A DNA stretch of 64,000 bases, taken from positions 1 to 64,000 of the forward strand of contig CAWFTJ010000008.1 in assembly GCA_963818685.1 (NCBI GenBank), read 5' to 3'. This document shows, one piece after another, positions 17,869 to 27,251 of the stretch. How positions within the stretch are numbered: position 1 is the first letter of the stretch; the number at the start of each line of letters is the position of its first letter. The notes below the pieces were generated by a model. The model was not told where the DNA came from. It saw only the letters and a list, made by a program, of their open reading frames with translations, and made no database searches. The translations under genes were made by a program, and so were the position numbers. This DNA comes from CAJCJE01 sp963818685. GTDB taxonomy: Bacteria > Actinomycetota > Actinomycetes > Mycobacteriales > Pseudonocardiaceae.

Positions 17869-19224
17869 TCAGCTCCGGTGGTCGAGCGTCAGCTGCTCCA
17901 GAATCTTCACGTACTCGGCCGGGCCGGGGACCGCATTGATCTCCTTCAGCAGCCGCTGCGCGTTCTCCCTGAAGGACTTCTCCTCCAGGACCCGGCGGAT
18001 CTGTTCGCGCATCACCGCCGCGTCCGGCTCGGCCGCGTTCAGCACCAGGCCCGCGCCCTTCGCCAGCGTGAAGCGCGCGAGCGCCGGGCCGAGGCTGTAG
18101 CGCGATCGCGCCAGGCGCGCCGCGCCGGACGGATTCGCGCGGATGCTGTGGCCGACGAAGTCGACCAGCAGCTGCGGGACGCTGTTCAGGATGGCCGGCA
18201 TGACCGTGCCGACGCCGCCGTGGTGGATGAGCAGCGAGCACGTCGGGACCAGCTGGTCGAGCGGGACGAACGGGAGCACGCGGACGTTGTCCGGGATCTG
18301 CTCGACCTTGGCCAGCTGCTGGTGGTCGAGCGTCGCGACGACCTCGACGTCCAGTTCGGACAGTGCGTTCAGTAGCACCGGGATGTGGTCCCAGCCGCCC
18401 TCCATGAACGCGCGCTCGGACAGGCCCAGCGACACCGCCACGCGGGGGCGCTCCGGCACCGGGTACAGCCAGTCCGGCATCGGCTGCTGGCTCGAATACG
18501 ACACCCACCGCATCGGGACCACGTTCGCGGACACCTCGGGCCCGATCTCCTCCGGCTGCGAGTTGATCGTCCACTGGCCCCACAGCAGCTCGTCGTCGAT
18601 CTCGACGCCGTAGCGCTCGGCCGCCGCGCGGACGGTCTCGACCGCCGGGTTCGGCAGCTCCGGAGCACCGGGCCTGGCGGTGAGCTCCTTGAACTTGTCG
18701 ATGCTGCGGCAGAAGACGTCGGGCGCGGTCCACCAGCGGGCGTGCGCGGTGCCTGCGACCTTGGCCGCCACCGCCGCGGCGGGCAGGCAAGCATCCCAGA
18801 TCACCAGGTCGGGCTTCCACGCCTTGGTGAACTCGACGAGGCCGTCGAGGAACGGGAGCGGCTCGTTCGGGTCGCCCTTCCACGGCGCGAAGTCCCACTG
18901 CGCGGGCAGGTAGTACTGGCTGTAGACGTCCCAGTGCTCGCGGTCCGGGTCGTCGGCGTCGAAGCCGAGGGCTTCGAGGGCGGCGGTGATCTCGGCCAGG
19001 TCGGCCCGCTCCGCCTCGTAGGCCCGGCCGGGGCCCATCGGGATCGGCATGCTGTCGATGTCGCAGACCGCGACCGGCGTGATGCCCATCGACGCGATCG
19101 TCTCCACCCCGCCCGGGTGCGTGGCGATCACGACTTCGTGCCCTGCGGACTTCAGCGCCCAGGCCAGCGGCGCCAGCGGATAGATGTGCGCCGGGGCCGG
19201 CCAGATTGCGAATTGCACACGCAT
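17869..19224 (-). CDS. glycosyltransferase, EryCIII/DesVII-like
   Basis: 451 residues of the class of macrolide glycosyltransferases usually called activator-dependent. It starts RVQFAIWPAPAHIYPLAPLA. WKPDLVIWDACLPAAAVAA and the GQWTI segment (LLWGQWTINSQPEE) are typical of EryCIII/DesVII relatives, and the donor site reads LLIHHGGVGTVMPA. Start ATG 19224 has an AGAGGAG box. Relatives need a P450-like helper protein (EryCII, DesVIII). None lies beside it; the only P450 in the cluster keeps its haem cysteine, so it is not such a helper. Either this enzyme works alone or the helper is elsewhere. Confidence 0.85.
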   Translation of the reverse strand: MRVQFAIWPAPAHIYPLAPLAWALKSAGHEVVIATHPGGVETIASMGITPVAVCDIDSMPIPMGPGRAYEAERADLAEITAALEALGFDADDPDREHWDVYSQYYLPAQWDFAPWKGDPNEPLPFLDGLVEFTKAWKPDLVIWDACLPAAAVAAKVAGTAHARWWTAPDVFCRSIDKFKELTARPGAPELPNPAVETVRAAAERYGVEIDDELLWGQWTINSQPEEIGPEVSANVVPMRWVSYSSQQPMPDWLYPVPERPRVAVSLGLSERAFMEGGWDHIPVLLNALSELDVEVVATLDHQQLAKVEQIPDNVRVLPFVPLDQLVPTCSLLIHHGGVGTVMPAILNSVPQLLVDFVGHSIRANPSGAARLARSRYSLGPALARFTLAKGAGLVLNAAEPDAAVMREQIRRVLEEKSFRENAQRLLKEINAVPGPAEYVKILEQLTLDHRS

Positions 19225-19375
19225 TGTTTCGGCTCCTCTAGGACGTGTCGGCGGGAGAGGTTCTTCAGCCGCCAAGGAAAAACAGCCGCTTCGCGCCGAC
19301 TTCGCCTGGCATGACGAGCGGACTGTGCTCGATCGTATGGGCGCGACGCCGCCCGGACATCTCCCCGAGTGCCGC

Positions 19376-20884
19376 TCAGGCGGCTTCGGCCCGCCGGTCG
19401 CCGGGCTCCTCCTGGTCCGGGACCGCCGCCAGCTTGCCGCGTTCCGTGGCGATCCGCGAAAGGCCGGCGTAGCGCTCGGGACGGCGGGCCCGCAGCCACA
19501 GCGCGAAGCCCGTGCCGGCCGTCCCGACGACCACGAACGCCCACGGCAGCGAGTTCACCAGCGTGCTGGTGGTCCCGGTCAGCAGGTCGAAGTTCTGCAC
19601 GACGAGCACCGCGGACGCCACCAGGCCCACCAGGCCCAGGACCGGGGCGACCCCGGTGCGCCACCAGTGCCGGTCCGGGTGACGGCGGAAGAACGCGATG
19701 ACGGAAAGGCAAGCGGCCGCCTGCAGCCCGACGATGCCGAGCGTGCCCAGCCCGGTCATGGTCGTCGCCAGGTTGACGTACGGGTCGGCGCCGGCGACGG
19801 CGAAGATAGCGGTGACGGCGACGGTGAACACGGTCTGCGTCAGGCTCGCGCGGTGCGGCGAGCGGTGCTTGCGGTGCACGGCACCGAGCCCGGCGGGCAG
19901 CACGCGATCGCGGCCGAGGGCGAACAGGTAACGGTTCGACGCGCCGTGCATTGCCAGCATCCCGGCGAACAGGCTGGTGCACAACAGGATCTGCATCGAG
20001 GCGGTGACCGCGGAGCCGAGGTAGTCCTCGGTGAGGCCGCCGAAGAGATTGCCGAGCTGCTGCCCGGCGACCTCCCGCAGCCGACTCGGCCCGACGGCGC
20101 CGACCGCGACCCAGCTCGTCAGCGCGTAGAACACGGCGATGAGGATCACCGACCAGTACGTGGCGAGCGGGACGCTGCGCCGCGGGTTGCGCGACTCCTC
20201 GCCGTACAGCGCGGCGGACTCGAAGCCGATGAAGGAGATCAGCGCGAACATCAGGGAGACGCCGAGGCCCGCGCCGACGATCGTGGCCGGGTCGAAGGAC
20301 ACGGCGGGCAGCGCGCCGACGCCATGCCGGAGCAGCACCGCGATGTCCAGCAGCACCAGGATCGTCACCTCGGCGATCATCAGGACGGCCAGCACGCGCG
20401 CGCTGAAGTCGATCTTCCGGTAGCCGAGCACGCCCATCAGCGCGAGCCCGATCGCCGCCCACACCGGCCACGGCCAGTCCAGGCCGTAGGAGGCGGCGAC
20501 GAGGTGTGCGAAGTAGGCGAAGGCACCGGTCATGCCAACCGTCGCGGTGTTGTAGGCGAGCACGGCGGCCCAGCCGCCGCCGACCGCGGCCGGGCGACCG
20601 AGACCGGCCGAGAGGTAACCGTAGAACCCGCCGGAGGTGACGATCCGGCGGCTCATCGCGGCGTACCCGACGGAGAAGCAGAGGAGGGTGAGGCCGGCGA
20701 AGACGAACATCGCGGGCACGGCAGCGCCGTTGCCGATGGCGAAGGCCAGCGGAACGGTCCCGACCATGGCGGCGAGCGGCGCCGCGGCGGCCACGACCAG
20801 GAACACGATCTTGGGGGTGCCGAGTGTGCGGCGCAGGGGCGCCGGTCGCGCGTCCCCGGAACCGCGGTCGGATGCTGCGCTCAC
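19376..20884 (-). CDS. APC-superfamily amino acid permease
   Basis: 502 residues with about 12 membrane helices. The opening TLGTPKIVFLVVAAAAPLAAM and FEYxE-like element FIGFESAALYGEESRNPRRS mark the amino acid/polyamine/organocation family. The GTG start at 20884 follows a GAGAGGAAC box. It may import an amino-group donor for the aminotransferase or an amino acid precursor, or export product; the sequence does not decide. It lies 152 bases upstream of the glycosyltransferase gene and could be its operon leader. Confidence 0.88.
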   Translation of the reverse strand: MSAASDRGSGDARPAPLRRTLGTPKIVFLVVAAAAPLAAMVGTVPLAFAIGNGAAVPAMFVFAGLTLLCFSVGYAAMSRRIVTSGGFYGYLSAGLGRPAAVGGGWAAVLAYNTATVGMTGAFAYFAHLVAASYGLDWPWPVWAAIGLALMGVLGYRKIDFSARVLAVLMIAEVTILVLLDIAVLLRHGVGALPAVSFDPATIVGAGLGVSLMFALISFIGFESAALYGEESRNPRRSVPLATYWSVILIAVFYALTSWVAVGAVGPSRLREVAGQQLGNLFGGLTEDYLGSAVTASMQILLCTSLFAGMLAMHGASNRYLFALGRDRVLPAGLGAVHRKHRSPHRASLTQTVFTVAVTAIFAVAGADPYVNLATTMTGLGTLGIVGLQAAACLSVIAFFRRHPDRHWWRTGVAPVLGLVGLVASAVLVVQNFDLLTGTTSTLVNSLPWAFVVVGTAGTGFALWLRARRPERYAGLSRIATERGKLAAVPDQEEPGDRRAEAA

Positions 20885-21263
20885 GGGCTGTTCCTCTCAC
20901 TCGCGAAGTCCTCGCGAACAGTTTTCGCCCCGGGCAGGCGGACCTTCGTCTCCCGCGCTGCGGACCTGACCGACCACCCGATCGACGGTCCACAGTAGAC
21001 ATTGCGGGTGGCGGCGGCTGGGAAGCGGCGGCGGGCGGGCGCAGCGCGACCACCCGGCTGGTGCCGTCGCACGACGGCGGCGCCCGACGCGCTCCAAGGT
21101 GGCGTTCACTGCTCCTCCCATGCCTCGCCGCCACCCTCAACGGAAGGCGCTTCGCGCCGCGGTGCCGATCAACGCACCCACCGGGCGACCGTGCGCACGC
21201 GAAAGGACAGCCGGCGGTTCTCAGCGACCGCCGACCGTCCCATCTTCGCGCTGGGAGCCCGTG
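20885..21263. other. intergenic region, probable promoter of the permease
   Basis: This 379-base gap follows the GMC gene on the same strand. I see no gene in it; overlapping frames on both strands are short and lack motifs. A CGCGAAGTCCTCGCG inverted repeat (about 20904-20918) lies close upstream of the permease start. Confidence 0.4.
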
Positions 21264-22832
21264 TCAGGACGCCTTGGCCAGTGGCGTCGACCGCACTCCG
21301 CGGACCAGGTCCGCGGCCTTCTCCCCGATAACGATCGCCGTCGCGTTCGGGGCGCCGCGCCCCACCGTCGGCATCACCGATACGTCCGCGACCCGCAGGC
21401 CGTCAACGCCGTACACCTTCAGCTCGTGGTCCACGACCCGGCCCATCCCGCAGGCGCCGCTGCCGTGGAAGATCGAGTTCGTGTAACGGCGCACGTACTC
21501 GCGCAGGTCGTCGTCGGAGTCCGAGGCCGGCGCGTTGAGCAGGCGCTCGTTGAACTTCGCGAACGCCGGCCGGCTCGCGATGTCCATGGCGATCCGGACA
21601 CCGGCTATCGCGACTTCGATGTCGCCCTCCCCGGTGAAGTAGCGGTGCTCGATCTTCGGCTTGGCCGTCGGGTCCTCCGCCACCAGCGTGATCTGCCCGC
21701 GGCTGCGCTGCGTCAGCAGCACGGGGCCGAAGGTGATCGCGTGCCGGGTCGGCACCGTCAGCCCGCTGTCGGCGAACTCCATCGGGCCGGCGAAGTAGAC
21801 GACGTCCGGGGCCGGCAGGCCGGACCGGGTCCGCACGTACCCGCCAGCCTCGGGACCGTTCGACGTCAGCGGGCCTCTGCCCTCTTCCTGGAACGCCCGG
21901 ATGTTCTCCGGATCGAACGCGCTCAGCAGGCTGTTCGGCTGCGAGTGTTCGTAGATGAGCGGCACGAGCGGGTGGTCCTGCAGGTTCTTGCCGACCTCGG
22001 CGTGGTCGAGCACGACCTCCATGCCCAACCCGCGCAGCTGGTCGGCCGGGCCGATGCCCGACAGCAGCAGCAGCTGCGGCGAGTTGTACGCCCCCGCCGA
22101 GAGGATGACCTCGCGCTCGGCGTACAGCGTGAGCTCGTCGTCGACCTGCCGCCCGGTGACGCCGATCGCGCGGCCGTTCTCGATCAGCACGCGGTAGACC
22201 TGGTAGTTCTTGATCAGCGTCAGGTTGGGCCGGCCCAGCGCGGGGTGCAGGAAAGCCCGGGCGGTGCTCCACCGGCGCCCGTCGCGCTGGGTCACCTGGA
22301 AGCGGCCGAAGCCGTCCTGGGTGGGGCCGTTGAAGTCGTCGTTGGCCGGGTGCCCCGCCTGCAGCGCGGCCTCGACCAGCGCCGTCGTCGCCGGGTTGAC
22401 CGAACGGCCGTCCGAAACGGACAGCGGACCGCCGACGCCGTGGTACTCCGACGCGCCGCGCTCGTTGTCCTCCGAGCGCTTGAACAGCGGGAGCAGTTCG
22501 TCGTAGCTCCAGCCGGGCTGGTTCCAGCCGTCGTAGTCGATGCGGTTGCTGCGCAGGTACAGCATCGCGTTGATCGAACTGGTGCCGCCGAGCACCTTGC
22601 CGCGCGGGTGGAAGATCCGCCGCCGGTTGAGCTGCTCTTCTTCGTGGGAGTCGTAGTCCCAGTCGACGCGGGTGCGGAACAGGTCGCCGAAGACGGCCGG
22701 GATGTGGATGTTCTCGACGTCGTCGCTGCCGCCCGCCTCGAGCAGAGCGACCTTGACGTCGGGGTCCTCGGACAGCCGGGCCGCGAGCACACAGCCCGCG
22801 GAGCCGGCGCCGACCACGACGTAGTCGTACAT
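21264..22832 (-). CDS. GMC-family flavin oxidoreductase, copy 1
   Basis: 522 residues of the glucose-methanol-choline family, FAD enzymes that oxidise alcohols, usually primary, to aldehydes. The FAD motif VVGAGSAGCVLAARLSE is at the N-terminus, and GKVLGGTSSINAML follows near residue 85. The catalytic His lies in FHGSGACGMG and the partner Asn in GRGAPNATAIVIGE. Its ATG overlaps the stop of the upstream GMC gene by one base (TGATG), with an AAGGAGG box inside that gene, so the two are translated together. It is a full-length paralogue of its neighbour. A GMC dehydrogenase next to a class III aminotransferase recalls NeoQ/NeoB or GenQ/GenB1 pairs of aminoglycoside pathways. Confidence 0.9.
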   Translation of the reverse strand: MYDYVVVGAGSAGCVLAARLSEDPDVKVALLEAGGSDDVENIHIPAVFGDLFRTRVDWDYDSHEEEQLNRRRIFHPRGKVLGGTSSINAMLYLRSNRIDYDGWNQPGWSYDELLPLFKRSEDNERGASEYHGVGGPLSVSDGRSVNPATTALVEAALQAGHPANDDFNGPTQDGFGRFQVTQRDGRRWSTARAFLHPALGRPNLTLIKNYQVYRVLIENGRAIGVTGRQVDDELTLYAEREVILSAGAYNSPQLLLLSGIGPADQLRGLGMEVVLDHAEVGKNLQDHPLVPLIYEHSQPNSLLSAFDPENIRAFQEEGRGPLTSNGPEAGGYVRTRSGLPAPDVVYFAGPMEFADSGLTVPTRHAITFGPVLLTQRSRGQITLVAEDPTAKPKIEHRYFTGEGDIEVAIAGVRIAMDIASRPAFAKFNERLLNAPASDSDDDLREYVRRYTNSIFHGSGACGMGRVVDHELKVYGVDGLRVADVSVMPTVGRGAPNATAIVIGEKAADLVRGVRSTPLAKAS

Positions 22833-24379
22833 CAGCTGACCTCCTTGATGAGATCGGCGGCCTTCTCCCCGATCATGATGGCCGACGCGTTCGGATTACC
22901 CCGACCGACCACCGGCATCACCGAGCAGTCGGCGACGCGCAGGGCGTCGACCCCCTGCACGCGCAGTTCGGTGTCAACGACCTCGCCAATCGCGCAGGTG
23001 CCCGCCGGGTGGAAGATCGAGCCGGTGTAGCGGCGGAGGTATGCCTTCAGGTCTTCGTCGGAGTCGGACTCCGGACGCTGGTAGAACGACTCGTGGAACG
23101 GGCGCATCGCCTCCTGCTCGACGATCTCCAGCGCAACCCGCAGCGCCCGCACCCCCGTCTCCAGGTCGGACTCCTCGGCGAAGAAGTTGTTGAGGATGCG
23201 TGGCTTCGCCGTCGGACTGGTCGACTGGAGGGTGATGTTGCCCCGGCTCTCCGGCGTGATGAGCACCGGGCCGCAGGAAATCGCGTGCTCGTACGGGAAT
23301 CCGAGACCGCTCTCGACGAACATCACCGGCGCCGCGAAGATCGCCGCGTCCGGGGCCGGCAGGTCCGGCAGGGTGCGGAAGTAGCCGCCGGCCTCCGGCC
23401 CGTTGCCGGTCAGCGGGCCGCGCTGCTCCTCCATGAACAACCGGAAGTTCTCCTGGGTGGCCGCCGCGATCATGCTGATCGGCTGCGAGTGCACCGAAAC
23501 CAGCGGCACCAGTGCGTGGTCGGAGAGGTTCTGGCCGACCTGCGGGCTGTCGACGACGACCGGGATGCCGAACGCCGAGAGCAGGCACGACGGGCCGATG
23601 CCGGACAGTTGCAGCAGCTGCGGCGAGTTGTACGCCCCCGCCGAGAGGATGACCTCGCGCTCGGCGCGGATGTCGATCGGGGCGTCCTCGCCGTGCTGCC
23701 CGGTAACGCCGACCGCGCGGCCGTTCTCGATGATCACGCGATGCGCGCGGAACTTGGTCAGCACGGTCAGGTTCGGCCGGTTCAGCGCCGGGCGCAGGAA
23801 CGCGTCCGCAGTGCTCCACCGCTTGCCGTCGCGCTGCGTCAGCTGGAACTCGCCGAAGCCGTCCAGCTCGGCGCCGTTGAAGTCGTCGGTGGCCTTGTAG
23901 CCGGCCTGCACGGCGGCCTCGACCACCGCCAGCGAGCTCGGGTTGTGCGAGCGGTTGTCCGAAACGGACAGCGGGCCGCCCGCACCGTGGTACTCCGAAG
24001 CTCCGCGCTCGTTGTCCTCGGACTTCTTGAAGTACGGCAGGACCTCGTCGAACGACCAGCCCGGCTGGTCCCAGCCGTCGTAGTCGATCTTCGTGCCGCG
24101 GACGTACAGCATCGCGTTGGTGGAGCTGGTGCCGCCCAGCACCTTTCCGCGGGGGAGGTAGAGCCGGCGGCCGCCCAGGTGCGGCTCCTCGGCGGTGTCG
24201 TAGTCCCAGTCGTAGCGCGTGCGGAACAGCTGGCTGAACGCCGCCGGGATGTGGATCTCCTCGACGTCGTCCGGCGGGCCCGCCTCCAGCAGGCACACCT
24301 TGACGTCGGGATCCTCCGACAGCCGGGCCGCCAGGACGCACCCCGTCGAACCGGCGCCGACGATCACGTAGTCGTACAT
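22832..24379 (-). CDS. GMC-family flavin oxidoreductase, copy 2
   Basis: 515 residues, closely similar to copy 1 throughout. FAD motif IVGAGSTGCVLAARLSE, GKVLGGTSSTNAMLYVRG, the substrate-region REVILSAGAYNSPQLLQLSG, catalytic His in FHPAGTCAIGEVVD and Asn in GRGNPNASAIMIGE are all present, so both copies look active. The start at 24379 has a GGAGAG box. Two different alcohol positions, or two successive oxidations, are the simple readings of the duplication. It lies 64 bases downstream of the aminotransferase gene. Confidence 0.9.
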   Translation of the reverse strand: MYDYVIVGAGSTGCVLAARLSEDPDVKVCLLEAGPPDDVEEIHIPAAFSQLFRTRYDWDYDTAEEPHLGGRRLYLPRGKVLGGTSSTNAMLYVRGTKIDYDGWDQPGWSFDEVLPYFKKSEDNERGASEYHGAGGPLSVSDNRSHNPSSLAVVEAAVQAGYKATDDFNGAELDGFGEFQLTQRDGKRWSTADAFLRPALNRPNLTVLTKFRAHRVIIENGRAVGVTGQHGEDAPIDIRAEREVILSAGAYNSPQLLQLSGIGPSCLLSAFGIPVVVDSPQVGQNLSDHALVPLVSVHSQPISMIAAATQENFRLFMEEQRGPLTGNGPEAGGYFRTLPDLPAPDAAIFAAPVMFVESGLGFPYEHAISCGPVLITPESRGNITLQSTSPTAKPRILNNFFAEESDLETGVRALRVALEIVEQEAMRPFHESFYQRPESDSDEDLKAYLRRYTGSIFHPAGTCAIGEVVDTELRVQGVDALRVADCSVMPVVGRGNPNASAIMIGEKAADLIKEVS

Positions 24380-24443
24380 CTGCTCTCCAAGCTCCAGAAG
24401 GTGGATCGGGGTCGAGCTCGCTGCGGGAGCTCGGCGAGCGGGG

Positions 24444-25823
24444 TCACCGCGGCGCGAGCGTGCCGTTCTGGCGCAGCCGAGACACGACCTCGACGACCGC
24501 CGCGGTCGCCCGGCGCGCCTCCGCCTCGGTGAACACCAGCGGCGGCGCGAGCACGAAGTTGTGCCCGTACGGCCGGGCGATCACGCCATGGGCCTTGCGC
24601 GTCTCGAACGCGACCGCCTCGACCTGTGACCAGTCGAGCGGGATCGTCGTCTCCTTGTCGGCGACCAGTTCGAGGGCGGCCAAGGAGCCCTCGATCCGGA
24701 TGTCGCCGACGTTGGGCAGCTCGCGCGCCGGGGCGAGCCCCTCCTCGAACCACTCGGCGATGCGCAGCGCGTTGCCGAGCAGGTCTTCGCGCTCGATGAT
24801 GTCGAGCGTCGCCAGGCCGAGCGCGCAGGCGACCGGGTGGCCCTGGAACGTGTAGCCGTGGAAGAACCCGCCGTCGCCGATGAGAGTGTCGGCGATGTCG
24901 TCGGTCATCAGGGTGGCGCCAAGCGGCGCGTAGCCGCCGGCGATGCCCTTGGCGACGGTGATGATGTCCGGCTCCATGTCCCGGTTCGCCGACTCGAACC
25001 ACGAGCCGATCCGGCCGAACGCGGTGACAACCTCGTCCGCGATGAGCAGGATCCCGTTCTTGCGCAGGACCTCGCGTACGCGTTTCCAGTAGTCGGCCGG
25101 CGGGGCCAGGACGCCGCCACCCGCCATGATCGGCTCGCCGATCATGGCCGCGATGTTGCCCGCGCCGATGCGCTCGATGGTGTCCTCTAGTTCCTTGACC
25201 AGGAAGTCGGTCGGGTCTACGTCGCCGTAGAGCTGCTTCGCCCGGTAGGGATAGGGCGGGGAAAGCTTCTCGACGTGCGGGAGGTTCGGGCCGACGCCGG
25301 CCTGCATGGGCGGGAAGCCTGTCGCGGTGCCGCTGCCGTAGGTCGCGCCGTGGAACGAGTAGTGCCGGGCGAGGATCCACGTCCGCTCCGGCGCCCCCTT
25401 GCGCGTGTGGTAAAGCCGGGCGGCCTTGATCGCCGTCTCCACCGCTTCCGAGCCGCCGCTGGAGAAGGCGACGCGGTTGATGCCGGCCGGCGCGAGCTGC
25501 GCGAGCCGCTCGGCAAGCCTGATCGCTTTCTCGTTGGTGAACTCGAGCAGGCTGGTGAAGAACTCGATCTCCTTGATCTGCTTCGCGGCGACCTCGGCGA
25601 GGTCGGCGCGGCCGTGACCGACGGGCGAGTGCCAGACCCCGCCGCCCGCCGCGTCCAGGAGCTCGTTGCCCCGCGCGTCCCAGACCGTGCTCCCCCGGCC
25701 CTTCACGATGACCAGCCGGTCGGTGATGTCACCGCGGTGCATCGAGCGGACCAGGTGCTTGCGGTCGAGGTTTTCCAATTCCTGCGCCGGTGCGGACAAC
25801 GGCGGGATCGAAGGTGTGGTCAC
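24444..25823 (-). CDS. class III (omega) aminotransferase
   Basis: 459 residues, PLP-dependent. Asp263 in IADEVVTAFGRIG binds the PLP nitrogen and Lys292 in TVAKGIAGGYAPLGA forms the Schiff base; SSGGSEAVETAIKAAR is the phosphate-side motif. Such enzymes aminate aldehydes or ketones away from a carboxylate. The GTG at 25823 (MTTPSIPP) was chosen because GGAAAG precedes it; the ATG at 25841 has only pyrimidines upstream. It is immediately followed by two GMC oxidoreductases, which would supply the aldehyde. Sugar aminotransferases of deoxysugar pathways belong to another fold type (DegT), so a sugar C3/C4 amination is less likely than amination of a primary carbon. Confidence 0.9.
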   Translation of the reverse strand: MTTPSIPPLSAPAQELENLDRKHLVRSMHRGDITDRLVIVKGRGSTVWDARGNELLDAAGGGVWHSPVGHGRADLAEVAAKQIKEIEFFTSLLEFTNEKAIRLAERLAQLAPAGINRVAFSSGGSEAVETAIKAARLYHTRKGAPERTWILARHYSFHGATYGSGTATGFPPMQAGVGPNLPHVEKLSPPYPYRAKQLYGDVDPTDFLVKELEDTIERIGAGNIAAMIGEPIMAGGGVLAPPADYWKRVREVLRKNGILLIADEVVTAFGRIGSWFESANRDMEPDIITVAKGIAGGYAPLGATLMTDDIADTLIGDGGFFHGYTFQGHPVACALGLATLDIIEREDLLGNALRIAEWFEEGLAPARELPNVGDIRIEGSLAALELVADKETTIPLDWSQVEAVAFETRKAHGVIARPYGHNFVLAPPLVFTEAEARRATAAVVEVVSRLRQNGTLAPR

Positions 25824-25952
25824 GGCTTTCCGTCCAATCATGAGAGGAGGCGACGTTTTCGCCCCCAGGAACGCTGGCACACAACACTTTCGAAGCCACG
25901 CACACCGTAACCCGGTGGCCAGTCGGCGGCTTCTCCCGATATGCGGACGCGC

Positions 25953-27140
25953 TCAGATGTACTGCGTGTTGGGTTCCAGGCCGAGCAGGATCCGGCCGTA
26001 GAGCTCGTAGTTCGTGTCGGGCGACATCAGCGCGTGCAGGTTCACCACGTGGATGTCCCGCGTGATGCGCTGGATCGGCACCTGGAGGTAGGCCGACGAG
26101 CCGCCACTGGCGAGGCTGAGCGCGTCCACCGCGGCCCTGGTGAGCCGGCAGATCGCGCCGATGTCCGCGCGGGTGCGGGCCCGCTCGGCCAGCGACCACT
26201 CGCCGCCGGTCGCGGCCTTTTCGTCGGCGGTCCGGGTGATCCGGTCCGCGTGGAACGCGGCCTCGTCGATCTGCATCCGGGCCTCGGCGACCTTGAGGTG
26301 CGTGACGGGCGCCTCGGCCTGGTGCGCGTAGTCGGTGTAGGTGATCTTGCGGGTGCCGACGCGCTCAAGGAAGTTGTCCATCGCCGCTTCGGCGAGCCCG
26401 ATCATCGGGCCCGCCGACGACGCGTTCGCCACGCCCAGCAACGGGTTCCGGTAGATCGGCAGCTGGGCGCCGGCCGCCGAACGGCTCCGGCCCTGCAGGA
26501 TCGAAAGCAGCGGGATGACCCGCTCGGCGGGCACGAACAGGTCGCTGGCGACGGTGGTGACGCTGCCCGAACCGGCCATGCCCGAGGTGTACCAGTCGTC
26601 GATGACCTGCAGGTCGCTCAGCGGCACCAGCGCGGCGACCGGCCACAGACCCTGGCCGTCCGGTGTCGGGGCGATGGCGATGATCTCCTGCCAGTGGCTG
26701 TGCAGCGCGCCGCTGATGAAGCCCCAGCGGCCGTTGACGACGTATCCGCCGTCGGTGGGCGTGGCCTGCCCGCTCGGGCTCAGCGTGCCGCAGACGCGGA
26801 CGTCCGGCGTCGAGTAGACCTCGTCCTGGACGGAGTCCGGGAACATGCCGACCATCCAGCCGGGGATGTTCCACACCGACGTCGTCCAGCCGACGGCGCC
26901 GTCGCCGCGCGCCAGTTCGACCAGCACGGCGTGCAGGGTCGCGGTGTCGACCTCGAATCCGCCGTAGCGCTTCGGCACGCGCAGCTTGAAGAACCCGGCG
27001 TCGCCGAGGGCCTTGAGGGTGTCTTCGTGCAGGCGGCGGTTCTCCTCGTGCCACAGGGCGTTCTTCTGCAGGAGCGGCACCAGATCCTGGGCCCGACGGA
27101 CCAGTTCCTCGCGCGAAGGGACGGGGACGTTCGTCGTCAT
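25953..27140 (-). CDS. acyl-CoA dehydrogenase-fold flavin monooxygenase
   Basis: 395 residues with the acyl-CoA dehydrogenase fold: N-terminal helices (EELVRRAQDLVPLLQKNALWHEENRR), a beta domain (YVVNGRWGFISGALHSHWQ), and C-terminal helices. The catalytic Glu of true dehydrogenases is not evident. WGFISG and SHW motifs are typical of the two-component monooxygenase branch that includes HpaB/DszC-like enzymes and the amino-sugar nitrososynthases KijD3, RubN8 and ORF36. Beside an aminotransferase, oxidation of the new amine to hydroxylamine, nitroso or nitro is attractive but unproven. It would need a flavin reductase, absent here. GGAAGGA precedes ATG 27140. Confidence 0.82.
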   Translation of the reverse strand: MTTNVPVPSREELVRRAQDLVPLLQKNALWHEENRRLHEDTLKALGDAGFFKLRVPKRYGGFEVDTATLHAVLVELARGDGAVGWTTSVWNIPGWMVGMFPDSVQDEVYSTPDVRVCGTLSPSGQATPTDGGYVVNGRWGFISGALHSHWQEIIAIAPTPDGQGLWPVAALVPLSDLQVIDDWYTSGMAGSGSVTTVASDLFVPAERVIPLLSILQGRSRSAAGAQLPIYRNPLLGVANASSAGPMIGLAEAAMDNFLERVGTRKITYTDYAHQAEAPVTHLKVAEARMQIDEAAFHADRITRTADEKAATGGEWSLAERARTRADIGAICRLTRAAVDALSLASGGSSAYLQVPIQRITRDIHVVNLHALMSPDTNYELYGRILLGLEPNTQYI

Positions 27141-27251
27141 CGTTGGTCCTTCCCGGTTCTCACAAGCCTGTCGGATCGAGAATCCGCTCGCCCGCTCCGG
27201 CGGCGCACCTCCCCGATTGCGGAGCGTGCCACCGGGCGGTGGGGACGATGC

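Noticed and set aside
19184..20998. 604-codon frame on the + strand opposite the APC permease
   Set aside because: Antisense to a clear 12-helix permease, with low-complexity Arg/Glu/Gly/His composition.
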